A DNA stretch of 26,947 nucleotides from Bacillota bacterium (GCA_023415655.1 JAEZKD010000109.1:1-26947); one strand, 5' to 3'. Shown: positions 16,506 through 25,349, counted from the first letter of the stretch. Numbers and translations are program-made. Notes: generated by a model not told the origin, from the letters alone.

Positions 16506-16579
16506 TTTGATTGAAAAACAGTATTCATGCGTAGAAAGAATGAAAATTATCATAGAGTATCTCAAAGGGAGGTAAGATT

Positions 16580-17386
16580 ATGAATGTAGAAATGAATGGA
16601 ATTCCGGTCTATTATGAAATATATGGAGAGGGAGTGCCCGTTTTATGTATACATGGTTATTGGGTAGATCACCGATTGATGTCAGGTTGTTTAGAACCTG
16701 TATTTGAGCAAATCAAAGGATATCAAAGAATCTATCTTGACATGCCTGGCTTTGGACAAACGCCGTCCAATCGACTGATAAAAGATGCGAACGATATGAT
16801 TGAGTTCATAAAGCAGTTCATTGACATTGTGATTGGTAATCATCACTTTTTACTAATTGGTGAATCCTTTGGAGGGTATTTATCGATGGGACTAATCTAT
16901 GAAATGGCTGAAAAGATTGATGGACTTATGCTTATTTGTCCATTAACTGTGTATGCACATATTGAATTACCTAAGAAAGAAATCATTTATCAGTCGGAAG
17001 AACTAAAGAATTCTGAGGATGTTGATGTGATCTCTTTTTTGGATATGGCAGTTGTTGCTACTCCTGAAATATATAAAAAGTATAAGGATGACATATTAGC
17101 AGGAATTCTGACTTCAGACAAAGAATACCTATCCAATTATTTTTATGGTAGGTTTCATGCTGACTACGAAGCATCGATAAAGGATGTCATCTATGCGAAA
17201 CCTTCTTGTATCTTAACTGGAAGACAAGACCATGTCTTAGGTTTTTCTGCTGCATATCAGATGCTTCCTCAATTACCTCGAGCAACCTTTGCAATCGTAG
17301 ATTGTGCGGGTCATAATCTTCAGATTGATAACGTAGAACTTTTTAACCAAATGGTAAAAGACTGGATTTGGCGAGTAGAAATGTAA
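16580..17386 (+). CDS. Alpha/beta hydrolase
   Basis: Cytoplasmic hydrolase of 268 residues with a full catalytic triad by position: nucleophile S96 in GESFGG (94-99), acid D217 in GRQDH, and base H245 in CAGHNLQ. The CIHGYW motif (23-28) gives the oxyanion hole. No signal peptide. Substrate not predictable; such proteins act on esters, lactones or C-C bonds. The start follows GGGAGGT by 6 nt. Monocistronic, with its own promoter, candidate operator and terminator. Confidence 0.9.
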   Translation: MNVEMNGIPVYYEIYGEGVPVLCIHGYWVDHRLMSGCLEPVFEQIKGYQRIYLDMPGFGQTPSNRLIKDANDMIEFIKQFIDIVIGNHHFLLIGESFGGYLSMGLIYEMAEKIDGLMLICPLTVYAHIELPKKEIIYQSEELKNSEDVDVISFLDMAVVATPEIYKKYKDDILAGILTSDKEYLSNYFYGRFHADYEASIKDVIYAKPSCILTGRQDHVLGFSAAYQMLPQLPRATFAIVDCAGHNLQIDNVELFNQMVKDWIWRVEM

Positions 17387-17413
17387 TAAGAAATGTAAAA
17401 TGCTTTGAGTTGG

Positions 17414-17463
17414 ACGTAAAAAATCTCTTGAGTCCTGATCCAAATACAGTTCTCAAGAGATTT
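17414..17463. terminator. Bidirectional terminator
   Basis: Perfect 12-bp stem AAATCTCTTGAG (17421-17432) with CTCAAGAGATTT (17452-17463), 19-nt loop, between convergent genes. On the minus strand the stem ends in a run of six T, so it serves the channel gene best; on the plus strand it ends in three T for the hydrolase. Confidence 0.85.
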
Positions 17464-17477
17464 CATTCGTTCATAAT

Positions 17478-18323
17478 TTACTTTACAATGATATTACTTT
17501 TTTCATGATTTAAATAATAGATAAAAGCACCAATAATTAAGATCCCACCAACGGCATTTCCTAGTGTTACTGGGATTATGTTATTTAAACTATTTGCTAT
17601 GTTGAGTGCATCAATCTTTTCAGAGGAAACCCCATAATGCTCAATTGCTAGTGCTACATACTCAGGATTTTTGGCTGCCATCATACCAGCACCAAAATAA
17701 TACATATTCGCGACACAGTGTTCAAAGCTTGAAATTACAAATACAAAGATTGCGTAGAATAATAAGAAGGTCTTTCCCATGACATCTTTTGCAATAGTCC
17801 CCATATAGATTGCTGCACATACGATTATATTACAAAGGATACCAGAGATAAATGCTCTCATTGGCGAAATTCCAATTTTTGCAACAGCTGCTTTAATCGT
17901 ATAAGCACCTAATAATCCATGTGAGGTATCTAATTGTCCAGACCCACTAATCAAAGCAGCGATAAATACCGCTCCAATCAAGTTACCAAGGAATACAAGG
18001 CATAGATTTTTCACCATGCGTCGCGCTCGAATCTTTTTATCCAAGGCTGCCATAATTAAAAGGCAATTTCCTGTGAATAATTCTCCCCCAATAAAGACGA
18101 TCATGATTAATCCGATTGGGAATACCAAACCTGCAACTGTCTTTGCAATCCCTACGTCTTTGATACCATGGACTGCAAAATTACTTGCTTGCGCTCCAAT
18201 TGCAACGAATATTCCTGCTAGAATTCCAAACAATATCGTTTTGTACCATTTCTTGTTTGCTTTAGTAATACCAATTCCTATTGTGTCTTGAACTGCTTCT
18301 TTTGCGTTACTCATTATCTTCAT
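17478..18323 (-). CDS. Formate/nitrite transporter family channel
   Basis: Integral membrane protein of 281 residues with six predicted segments. FNT hallmarks: GGELFTGNC (79-87), SGILCNIIVC (160-169) and FEHCVANMYYF (200-210) with the central channel histidine H202. Members move formate, nitrite, hydrosulfide or lactate as small anions. In a fermentative clostridium formate is a likely substrate, but no pyruvate formate-lyase or nitrite reductase gene is adjacent. Two in-frame ATGs lie 3 codons apart; the first, used here, follows AAAGGTAG. Confidence 0.9.
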   Translation of the reverse strand: MKIMSNAKEAVQDTIGIGITKANKKWYKTILFGILAGIFVAIGAQASNFAVHGIKDVGIAKTVAGLVFPIGLIMIVFIGGELFTGNCLLIMAALDKKIRARRMVKNLCLVFLGNLIGAVFIAALISGSGQLDTSHGLLGAYTIKAAVAKIGISPMRAFISGILCNIIVCAAIYMGTIAKDVMGKTFLLFYAIFVFVISSFEHCVANMYYFGAGMMAAKNPEYVALAIEHYGVSSEKIDALNIANSLNNIIPVTLGNAVGGILIIGAFIYYLNHEKSNIIVK

Positions 18324-18344
18324 AAAACTACCTTTTTCTTATTG

Positions 18345-18364
18345 ATTTGCTGAACGCAGCAAAT
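18345..18364 (-). promoter_or_regulatory. Perfect hairpin at 5' end of FNT transcript
   Basis: ATTTGCTG-CGTT-CAGCAAAT (minus strand), an 8-bp perfect stem with a 4-nt loop, starts about 4 bp after the -10 box. It would form the extreme 5' end of the mRNA or an operator over the start site. The gene's start codon follows 21 nt later. Confidence 0.6.
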
Positions 18365-18367
18365 ACT

Positions 18368-18396
18368 TTTATACCACAACTACTTTAACGAATCAA
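18368..18396 (-). promoter_or_regulatory. Promoter of FNT channel gene
   Basis: Minus-strand TTGATT (18396-18391), 17-bp spacer, TATAAA (18373-18368) with TGG just upstream (extended -10). Confidence 0.7.
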
Positions 18397-18420
18397 GAAT
18401 AATTTGATAATTTATTCGCA

Positions 18421-20352
18421 TTAAGGTTGGAGCCCTTGTTTTATGCAAGCTCCACTTGGTAATGCTCCCATCACAACCTTTTCCCAAGCCTTAGCAGTAA
18501 TAGAATCCAGAATGACAATTGTTCCATAGTCCTTCTCACTTCGAATTAATCTACCACAGCCTTGTTTTAACTTTAATCCCATCTCTTGATAATCTACGGT
18601 TGTCACTGGGTCTAATCCTTGTTCTACCGCTTCTTGTTTTTGAACCTCAATCAATGGATCTAGTCTAGGAAATGGTAACCGCCAAACAACCACCATAGTC
18701 AACGCTTCTCCTGGTACATCAATTCCTTCCCAAAAGTCGGTACCTATCAAAACAGAGGTTTCATCTTCTTTGAATTGTCTTACCAAGTAACCACGATCTG
18801 CTTTATCTTCCCATAAGAGTGAAAAAGGAAGATCGTAATCCTTAAGATGGGTACGAAGTAGCTTATATTCTTCGGCGGTATTTACTAAGATAAGTGCTCT
18901 TCCACCATTTCTCTTAAGTAATACGACAAGTTCATCCACTCGCTGTGCAACACTTTTTTCCTCCTCGGAAGCTGTAATTAAAACCTTCACTTGATTCTCA
19001 ATGTCAAACGGGCTTCCAATCGTAGACTTGGATGGATTGAATAAGCCAAGCATACGAGAAACATAAGAAAAATCCCCTTCATTGCTCAATGTTGCTGAGG
19101 TCAATATGACTGGAATCTTCTTTGCATACAGTTGCTTATTTAACATTCCACCGAGGTTTCTTGGCACAACCCAAAAAGCTTGGTCTGATTGATTTACCCA
19201 TGCCACAAATTCCTTCTTATCCTTACAGAATCGACTCAATGCTAAAATTGCTTGCTCCATCTGTATCTCATACGCTTGCATCAACGATTGAGGTATCAAA
19301 TCAAAATATAGTTCCTGCTCAATCTGAAACTCTAAAAGTAACGAATCCAAAGCTTTTTTTAACGAAGCTGCTGCCTTAAGTAAAGGGGAATTGATACGTA
19401 TCATCTGCCTTGAACTACTTCCATTCTTGATCAAGGAATTTGTTAACAAATCAAAAAACTCATCCATCGTTTGTTCAATTGCAAATGCCTGTGAAACCAC
19501 TGCTTCACGAATTCCCTGCACCTCATGAATCGAATCGAGCATTTCCTGAAGCTCTTCTTGACGAATATACTGCCCCGCTTCCAGCATAGCTGGTAACATA
19601 ATTTTATGCCCTTCATCAAAGATAACACAAGAATAGTCTGGTAAGAGTGGTTGCTTGCCTTCTAAGATTTTCTCTTGCCTTGTCCATAAATCATGAAAAT
19701 AAGTGGCATGATCTACAACAATTAAATCCCTAGCTTCTTTCCAATAAGCTTTCGCTTTGACTAATTTACAATAACCACGATTCATACAAAGATTACAGTC
19801 TCTAGATTCTTCCCAACCAATCAATCTCCAAACTCGATCTGAAATCGTTGGCATCTCTGAACGTTCTCCACGGTGCGTCTTTGCATACCATTCTTTAAAT
19901 TCTCCACAAAGCTCCGCGATCTCATCTGCATTCTCTTCAACCTTTGCATCACAGATGTATTGATGTGGATCTTTTGCCATTCTTGCATCCACATCTAAGT
20001 TAAGAAGTCTCGATAAGGTTTGGATATCCCCATCTTTCGCAGCTAATTGCTCTTGAAGTGCAGTTGTGGCACATGCAATGACAACTGGTTTTTTACGATA
20101 TCTGGCATATGGAATTGCAGACAACAAATAAGCAAAGGTCTTCCCGGTTCCAAGGCCTGCTTCCGCTAGATGTACTTTACTTTCACACATCGCATCCGCA
20201 ATCTGAAATGCAGTAAATATCTGCTCATCTCTGATTTCATACCCGGACTCTGGCAATTCATCATATAGCATATCCCCAATCCATTCGACTAGCTTTGCTG
20301 GGAACTCTTCTCTTCTTTTATATTCAAATGGTTCTTTCACTCTTGCACACAT
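18421..20352 (-). CDS. DinG-family iron-sulfur DNA helicase
   Basis: XPD/DinG superfamily 2 helicase of 643 residues. Walker A EAGLGTGKT (64-72); four cysteines C134, C186, C189 and C195 in the C-(long)-C-x2-C-x5-C pattern of the family's 4Fe-4S cluster; DEGH box (246-249); SAT motif in LTSATLS; and final motif QGCGRLIRSEKDYG. It should unwind DNA 5'-3', acting on forked, R-loop or quadruplex structures. It lacks the N-terminal exonuclease that the longer Firmicute DinG has. The start is the ATG 7 nt after CGGAGA; an upstream in-frame GTG lacks a site. Monocistronic with its own promoter. Confidence 0.92.
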   Translation of the reverse strand: MCARVKEPFEYKRREEFPAKLVEWIGDMLYDELPESGYEIRDEQIFTAFQIADAMCESKVHLAEAGLGTGKTFAYLLSAIPYARYRKKPVVIACATTALQEQLAAKDGDIQTLSRLLNLDVDARMAKDPHQYICDAKVEENADEIAELCGEFKEWYAKTHRGERSEMPTISDRVWRLIGWEESRDCNLCMNRGYCKLVKAKAYWKEARDLIVVDHATYFHDLWTRQEKILEGKQPLLPDYSCVIFDEGHKIMLPAMLEAGQYIRQEELQEMLDSIHEVQGIREAVVSQAFAIEQTMDEFFDLLTNSLIKNGSSSRQMIRINSPLLKAAASLKKALDSLLLEFQIEQELYFDLIPQSLMQAYEIQMEQAILALSRFCKDKKEFVAWVNQSDQAFWVVPRNLGGMLNKQLYAKKIPVILTSATLSNEGDFSYVSRMLGLFNPSKSTIGSPFDIENQVKVLITASEEEKSVAQRVDELVVLLKRNGGRALILVNTAEEYKLLRTHLKDYDLPFSLLWEDKADRGYLVRQFKEDETSVLIGTDFWEGIDVPGEALTMVVVWRLPFPRLDPLIEVQKQEAVEQGLDPVTTVDYQEMGLKLKQGCGRLIRSEKDYGTIVILDSITAKAWEKVVMGALPSGACIKQGLQP

Positions 20353-20400
20353 AATTGATCTCCGTTTCTTATTCCGTACCACTTCAACTCACGGATATCT

Positions 20401-20429
20401 ATCATAACGTTCGAACTCATTGAAGTCAA
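20401..20429 (-). promoter_or_regulatory. Promoter of dinG-like gene
   Basis: Minus-strand TTGACT (20429-20424), 17-bp spacer, TATGAT (20406-20401), located in the 93-bp gap after fliB. Confidence 0.7.
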
Positions 20430-20445
20430 ACAATATTTTATTCCA

Positions 20446-21657
20446 CTACTTATGATTATTTCCAACCAACAGAGCGAGATACCCCCAATCCCAAATCACG
20501 TTAGGATAACTAACTTCTAGATATTCGTGGATGTCCTTCTCCTCATATCCCATCATCCGAGAGAACACAACCATATAATCTCGTACAACCTCATATGGAA
20601 GCTGTTTTTCCTCTGAGACAAGCCAGCAAAGATACATAGCATGTCTCATACTGGTATACTCAAGTACCAACCATTGAAACATCATAATAAAACTCTTCAA
20701 ATCTGATTCCTGATGGAGGCTATTATTAAATAATTCTGCTACCAGATAATTGCGAAATAAAGGGTCATACGCTTTGATATGATTTTGGAATGCATCACTT
20801 TGCTTTTTTAACTCTCCTGCCTTCACATGATTTGATAACTCTTCCGCCTTCTTAGCAATCATCGCAAGATATCTTGTATATAACTTCTCTTTTCGATAAT
20901 TTTCTATAAAATCAAGAAACAATTCATTTCGTTCGTAAAATTGGTCCACCCTACTTAATTTCATCTCAGAACTGCTCTCTGCTATGGCCTCAAATATCTC
21001 CTTATGAAAATATCTTTCAAGGTTATGCGCAGTTATGTTTCCCTGGCTTTGTAATTCTAATAAACTATAAAATATCATCATAAGCGACATCTCAATCGAA
21101 TATCGATCGTCTTGCACCCATACAATTATCTTAGTTCTTAAATCACTTAACAGATGCTGCGTATAATTTTTCGCAGCATCTGTTTTTCTATCATTGTTAT
21201 AGGATTTGGCTAAGTCACTATTAGCACCTAATTGTAAATCGTTCTCTTCCTTAAAACTAATCTGTACTGCTGCCTTCATTTGATCAATGACAACTGGGCA
21301 TCCAGACATCAAAGAGTATTCCATTCGATCGTCAAATTCATTGAATAGTCGTGGAAAGGAAGCACAAGTCTTAGAAAGCATCCCATCTCCATGTTCTATC
21401 ACTAAGGTACATAACTTCTGCTGATTTAAAAACGGACACTGTTTGTTATCATTTAAATGAATGATTCGTTGATTCGCTTTCGTTGTAATGTGATTTGTGA
21501 AAGCCCGTGCGTTAGGATTCTTATCTTCCCACGCTTTCCATCGTTTTTCTGTTTCTTCATCCACTGAGATCTTCCATTCCTGACAACAGGTAATCGGACA
21601 TTCTCCTCCAATACAGGCAAATTGATCAAAACCTTCTATCTTAACTTTCTTTTTCAT
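20446..21657 (-). CDS. fliB: Flagellin lysine-N-methylase (FliB family)
   Basis: Protein of 403 residues whose first third carries the FliB cysteine signature: CIGGECPITCC (15-25), then C74, C83, C98 and C120, with family motifs CCQEWKISVDEET and KTCASFPR. FliB methylates surface lysines on flagellin in Salmonella and relatives are common in Clostridia. The cysteines are expected to bind a metal cluster. No flagellin or flagellar gene lies in this window, so it is an orphan copy here, or its substrate is another protein. The start follows GAGGA by 6 nt. Confidence 0.85.
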   Translation of the reverse strand: MKKKVKIEGFDQFACIGGECPITCCQEWKISVDEETEKRWKAWEDKNPNARAFTNHITTKANQRIIHLNDNKQCPFLNQQKLCTLVIEHGDGMLSKTCASFPRLFNEFDDRMEYSLMSGCPVVIDQMKAAVQISFKEENDLQLGANSDLAKSYNNDRKTDAAKNYTQHLLSDLRTKIIVWVQDDRYSIEMSLMMIFYSLLELQSQGNITAHNLERYFHKEIFEAIAESSSEMKLSRVDQFYERNELFLDFIENYRKEKLYTRYLAMIAKKAEELSNHVKAGELKKQSDAFQNHIKAYDPLFRNYLVAELFNNSLHQESDLKSFIMMFQWLVLEYTSMRHAMYLCWLVSEEKQLPYEVVRDYMVVFSRMMGYEEKDIHEYLEVSYPNVIWDWGYLALLVGNNHK

Positions 21658-21764
21658 ATTACTTCCTCTAATCTCTTATTGATTAACCTTTATCATGATT
21701 CAGTGCCGTTGATCTTATGACCAACCAAGTAGCGTGTATCATATAATGTTAAGAGATATTCCTG

Positions 21765-22862
21765 TTATAGCACTGTAAATGGATTGATGTTACATTTACT
21801 GCTTACGACTGGTATGGTAAGCTTTTGATCTAAGAATCGTTTCATCACATCCTTAAAGATATCCTCACTCTCAAAGTGATTACAATCAATTACACACATT
21901 CCGGCATCAATTGCATCCTGCGCTTCATGATACTTTAAATCTCCAGTGATTAATACATCAGCTCCTTTTCGCATTGCTTTGCTGATATATTGCGAACCAC
22001 TTCCTGTTACCACTGCAACCTTATGAATCGGATGCTTTAGATCTCCAACCACTCGAATTGCACTCATTCCCAATTTATCCTTGATTAACCTAGCAAGGTC
22101 TTTGAGATTCATCTCCTCTGTCATGGTTGCCAAACGTCCAATGCCGTACTCACAACCAGAATTCTGAAGCTTTATAACGTCATAAGCTACGGTTTCATAA
22201 GGATGTGCGCTTAACATTGCTTTGATCACTGAATTTAAGAAGGTTTCTTTTACTGTACTTTCAATTCGAACTTCCTCTACCTGTTCTAAGGTATCTACCT
22301 CACCGATGTAAGGATTTGCCCCATCGAGTGGTCTAAAGTGACCTTGCCCTTGTACGTGAAATGTACAATCGGAATAATTCCCAAGGGCTCCAGCTCCCGC
22401 TTGACTCATCGCACTGCGCACCTTTTCTTCATGACTTTTTGGTACATAAACAACAAGTTTATATAAGTCTTCGGTTAAAGTAATGTCCAAAAGCTCTGTG
22501 GACTGAAATCCCATGATTTCCATAAAATAATCATTTAAGCCATCCGATGCAATATCAAAGTTCGTATGCATGGAATAAATTGCAATGTCATGTTGTATCA
22601 AGGTATGAATCAATCTTCCCTTAAAGTCCTCCGTTGTAACCTTTTTGATTCCTTTAAAGATAAATGGATGGTGTGTTACGATTAAATCTACTTGTTCGTT
22701 GATTGCTTCATTGATAATCGCTTCATTCGCTTCGATACTTACCAATACTTTTTTAATCTCTTTGTCCGTATCTCCGACCATAAGTCCTACATTATCCCAG
22801 CTTTCGGCAAGCTTTGTTGGATAGGTTGCTTCTATGATTGCAATGATTTCTTTTAATTTCAT
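21765..22862 (-). CDS. Nif3/YqfO dinuclear-metal protein
   Basis: Nif3-like protein of 365 residues, the long YqfO form in which a PII/CutA-like domain (about 130-235, LYKLVVYVPKSHEEKV to AHPYETVAYDV) is inserted between the Nif3 halves. Metal ligands are visible: THHPF (H64, H65), HTNFD (H99, D103) and, near the C-terminus, H312, H329 and E333 region. Databases often name it GTP cyclohydrolase 1 type 2, but the true role is unsettled. The start is the second of two ATGs: the first abuts GGAG, the second lies 9 nt away and matches the family start MKLKEII. It has its own promoter downstream of the ABC-F gene. Confidence 0.9.
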   Translation of the reverse strand: MKLKEIIAIIEATYPTKLAESWDNVGLMVGDTDKEIKKVLVSIEANEAIINEAINEQVDLIVTHHPFIFKGIKKVTTEDFKGRLIHTLIQHDIAIYSMHTNFDIASDGLNDYFMEIMGFQSTELLDITLTEDLYKLVVYVPKSHEEKVRSAMSQAGAGALGNYSDCTFHVQGQGHFRPLDGANPYIGEVDTLEQVEEVRIESTVKETFLNSVIKAMLSAHPYETVAYDVIKLQNSGCEYGIGRLATMTEEMNLKDLARLIKDKLGMSAIRVVGDLKHPIHKVAVVTGSGSQYISKAMRKGADVLITGDLKYHEAQDAIDAGMCVIDCNHFESEDIFKDVMKRFLDQKLTIPVVSSKCNINPFTVL

Positions 22863-22912
22863 TTTGTTCATCTCCTAACTGTTACCAATAAAGGGGGTTA
22901 TTTTCTTCCTTC

Positions 22913-22941
22913 ATCATACATGAATTCAAGGTTTAGGGCAA
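22913..22941 (-). promoter_or_regulatory. Promoter of Nif3-like gene
   Basis: Minus-strand TTGCCC (22941-22936), 17-bp spacer, TATGAT (22918-22913). Confidence 0.55.
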
Positions 22942-22964
22942 TAGTTCGCTTTACTTTACTTGAT

Positions 22965-24944
22965 TTAAAGTAGTAAAAACCTCTCTAATAAATGCTCCAA
23001 CTGACGATTGATTGCTTCTTCCTTCTTTTCTAGTTCCATTAATTTCATATAGTCTTCGCTCACCGATATTACTTCTTCTTGAATTAATTTTAGTTCTTCT
23101 TCGAGTGACTTAATCTGAGCTTCTAGTTGGTTTTGTAGATATGAATTCTGAGGTTTCTGGTTATTCGGATCTTTCATCTTTTGCTTCTCAGTACAGTTTC
23201 CTCTCTGATTTGAAGGTCTTTCTGTCTGTATCTTTTCTGATATCTCCGTCTGTTGTTCAGTCTGCGTTTTAGTCTGCTTTTCGAAAGAAGACATCAAAAA
23301 GAGATGAGTACGTTCTCCCTCTAATTGTTCTAATTTCTTTTCTTTATAATACTCATAATCTCCATAATAATCCACGATTTGCTCTGCTTCCAATTCACAG
23401 ATCCTAGTTGCAATACGGTTGATAAAATATCGGTCATGAGAAACGAATAGAATCGTACCCTCAAACGTGAGCAAGGCTTCTTCTAGGCTTTCTCTGGAAG
23501 CAATGTCCAAGTGATTGGTAGGTTCGTCTAGAATAAGAAAATTGATTTCTTGTTGCATCAACATTGCTAATTTTAAACGACTCTTTTCTCCTCCTGATAG
23601 ATGCTTCACTTTTTTATATACCATATCACCATAGAAGAAATATCTTGCTAGAAGCTCTCTCCCCTTTCCTTCCGAGAGGATCAATGGCTCTCGAAAGGTT
23701 TCTAAAACCGTCAGTTCCTCCTTCTCAAACGTTACCACCTGAGGTAAATAGCCAAGCTTAAGACTTGAACCAAGTTTAATCCTACCTTCCTCTACGGTTT
23801 CTTCTCCTAGTATCATTCGTAACAACGTACTCTTTCCACAACCATTTTTACCAATCAGGGCAACATGCTCTTTATAGTAAACTTCCATCGATATCGCTTG
23901 AAGTAATCTCTTATCTCCAAATGATTTGCCTACGTCATCTATAACTAAAACATCCTTTCCCGAACGGTCATTTGCCTCAAAGGAGAGTTTTAATTGACTC
24001 GTCTCAGATTTCGGTCGTTCTATTTTGTCCATTCGTTCCAAACGCTTTCTCATACTCTCTGCTCGGCGAAACATCTTTTCATTATTCGCTGCAGCTGCCC
24101 AGGTCCTCATATCACGGATTGCTTTTTCCATTCCCTTAATCTTTTTTTGCTGTTCCTTATATGCCTCTAATTGTTCCTCTCGTCTTTTTTCTTTTTCCAC
24201 GATATAACTGCTATAATTTCCAATATAAGTATTCACCTTAGATTCCTCTAAATCAACTACCTTGGTAGCTACGAGATCAAGAAAATATCGATCATGAGAC
24301 ACGATAAGAATACATCCTTTGTATGCTTTTAAATAATCTTCTAACCAGTCTAACATCTCCATATCAAGATGATTGGTTGGCTCATCTAACACTAAGATAT
24401 CAGGTTCTTGTAATAAGACCTTCGCTAGCATGACCACCGTCTTTTCGCCTCCACTTAAGTCTTCAAAGTACTGGTTAAGGAAATGCTCACTAAACTTTAG
24501 ACCTGATATAATCTTTGCCAAACGCTCGGTGATATCATATCCACCTAGACATTCATACTGTTCTGTCAACGCTCCATAACGTTTTAGAATCTTATCTAAA
24601 TCCTCTCCCTCACTACCTGCCATCCTACCTTCTAAATCATTCATCTGTTCTTTTAGTAACATTTGTTCTTCAAACGCCATTTTTAATAACTCTAATACTG
24701 TCTTATCCTTTGTAATTGTTGGAATCTGTTCGAGATACCCAACCGTAGCTCCTTTTCGTATCGCTACCTGCCCACTGTCATATGTTTCTGCTCCAACTAA
24801 TATCTTTAATAACGTGGTTTTTCCACACCCATTCTTTCCAACTAAAGCAATTCGCTCTCCATCCTTCACTTCGAGAGATACTCCATTAAGTACTAGTTGC
24901 GTTCCATAATATTTCTTAATTTCTTGACATGATATCTGTATCAT
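22965..24944 (-). CDS. ABC-F ATPase, YdiF-like
   Basis: Soluble tandem-ATPase protein of 659 residues. Cassette 1: GKNGCGKTT (36-44), LSGGEKT, LDEPTNHLD. Linker with RTWAAAANNEKMFRRAESM, typical of the YdiF branch. Cassette 2: GKNGCGKST, LSGGEKS, LDEPTNHLD. Residues ~555-600 are a Q/T/E/K-rich flexible stretch and ~600-655 a coiled coil. YdiF-type ABC-F proteins are widespread in Firmicutes and thought to act on stalled ribosomes. The start is the ATG 5 nt after GGAGG; a longer in-frame reading exists but would run through the terminator of the leader. The leader holds several hairpins and a small ORF, so attenuation control is likely. Confidence 0.92.
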   Translation of the reverse strand: MIQISCQEIKKYYGTQLVLNGVSLEVKDGERIALVGKNGCGKTTLLKILVGAETYDSGQVAIRKGATVGYLEQIPTITKDKTVLELLKMAFEEQMLLKEQMNDLEGRMAGSEGEDLDKILKRYGALTEQYECLGGYDITERLAKIISGLKFSEHFLNQYFEDLSGGEKTVVMLAKVLLQEPDILVLDEPTNHLDMEMLDWLEDYLKAYKGCILIVSHDRYFLDLVATKVVDLEESKVNTYIGNYSSYIVEKEKRREEQLEAYKEQQKKIKGMEKAIRDMRTWAAAANNEKMFRRAESMRKRLERMDKIERPKSETSQLKLSFEANDRSGKDVLVIDDVGKSFGDKRLLQAISMEVYYKEHVALIGKNGCGKSTLLRMILGEETVEEGRIKLGSSLKLGYLPQVVTFEKEELTVLETFREPLILSEGKGRELLARYFFYGDMVYKKVKHLSGGEKSRLKLAMLMQQEINFLILDEPTNHLDIASRESLEEALLTFEGTILFVSHDRYFINRIATRICELEAEQIVDYYGDYEYYKEKKLEQLEGERTHLFLMSSFEKQTKTQTEQQTEISEKIQTERPSNQRGNCTEKQKMKDPNNQKPQNSYLQNQLEAQIKSLEEELKLIQEEVISVSEDYMKLMELEKKEEAINRQLEHLLERFLLL

Positions 24945-24969
24945 AACAACCTCCATGATTTTACTTTCA

Positions 24970-25031
24970 CGTATCTTCAAGGCCTTAGTTCCACAAAAAA
25001 AAGATACGAATCGTAGTCTCCTACCCGTACC
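24970..25031 (-). terminator. Attenuator in the YdiF-like ABC-F leader
   Basis: Minus-strand stem: 25031-25026 (GGTACG) with 25008-25003 (CGTATC), then 25024-25021 (GTAG) with 25016-25013 (CTAC), closed by a GAGA tetraloop and followed by eight T (25002-24995). It ends about 50 nt before the start codon. The 3' arm can instead pair with a downstream AAGATACG (24977-24970) over 8 perfect bp, a competing hairpin. Confidence 0.65.
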
Positions 25032-25062
25032 TTTTGACATCACTCATTCAATCTGCAAGAGC

Positions 25063-25116
25063 TCACTGATAGAACTCTTTGCCTACGTTGCATATGATTG
25101 CCCTAAGCTTTATCAT
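25063..25116 (-). CDS. Candidate leader peptide, 17 residues
   Basis: Minus-strand ATG preceded by AGGG at 3-nt spacing, encoding MIKLRAIICNVGKEFYQ. It starts inside the loop of one hairpin (25101-25107 with 25128-25134) and stops inside the 3' arm of the next (25058-25064 with 25072-25078), just before the terminator. A translating ribosome would melt both. The Shine-Dalgarno site is short-spaced, so translation is uncertain. Confidence 0.35.
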   Translation of the reverse strand: MIKLRAIICNVGKEFYQ

Positions 25117-25168
25117 ACACCCTGTCACTTAGGGTTGTTGTATCGAATATTTTTCAATTTTCTACAAC

Positions 25169-25197
25169 AAAAAAACGGGTAAGAAGTCTTACCCGTT
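25169..25197 (-). terminator. Strong terminator of the 38-codon gene
   Basis: Perfect 10-bp GC-containing stem (25188-25197 with 25174-25183), 4-nt loop, followed by a T run on the minus strand, 35 nt after the small gene's stop codon. Confidence 0.85.
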
Positions 25198-25232
25198 AAA
25201 CTCTTTCATTCTTGGTTAAGGCACCTTACGTT

Positions 25233-25349
25233 CTATTTATTTAATTTTTGGCAGACTTCTAGCGTAACTGCTGAAACTACATGTGTAATTCCAGACAAAG
25301 ACATAGGTAATCTGTCAATTATTAAATTTTCAAATAGAAAATTAAGCAT
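25233..25349 (-). CDS. Small protein gene, 38 residues, unknown function
   Basis: Starts MLNFLFENLIIDRLP, ends LEVCQKLNK. It has every element of a real gene: promoter with 17-bp spacer and extended -10, AGGAG six nt before ATG, TAG stop and a strong terminator. The peptide has two moderately hydrophobic stretches around an acidic/basic pair, one cysteine and a lysine-ended C-terminus; it is not hydrophobic enough for a clear membrane segment. I do not recognise a family. Options are a secreted or signalling peptide precursor, a small regulator, or a leader peptide for the ABC-F gene 290 bp downstream. It lies outside AgrD-like patterns I know. Confidence 0.6.
   Translation of the reverse strand: MLNFLFENLIIDRLPMSLSGITHVVSAVTLEVCQKLNK

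Noticed and set aside
21671..21757. 8-bp inverted repeat (ATCTCTTA/TAAGAGAT) between nif3-like and fliB genes
   Set aside because: The loop is 71 nt with no supporting inner helix or T run; expected by chance in AT-rich sequence.
24944..25043. N-terminal extension of the YdiF-like ABC-F (33 more residues)
   Set aside because: It would be encoded by the leader terminator and U tract; the ATG at 24944 has a GGAGG site and matches the family start.
25135..25170. TTGTTGTA/TACAACAA inverted repeat as the promoter or operator of the YdiF-like ABC-F gene
   Set aside because: The only promoter that fits inside is weak (TTGTAG-17-GATACA). Read-through from the small gene is equally possible, so it was not called.
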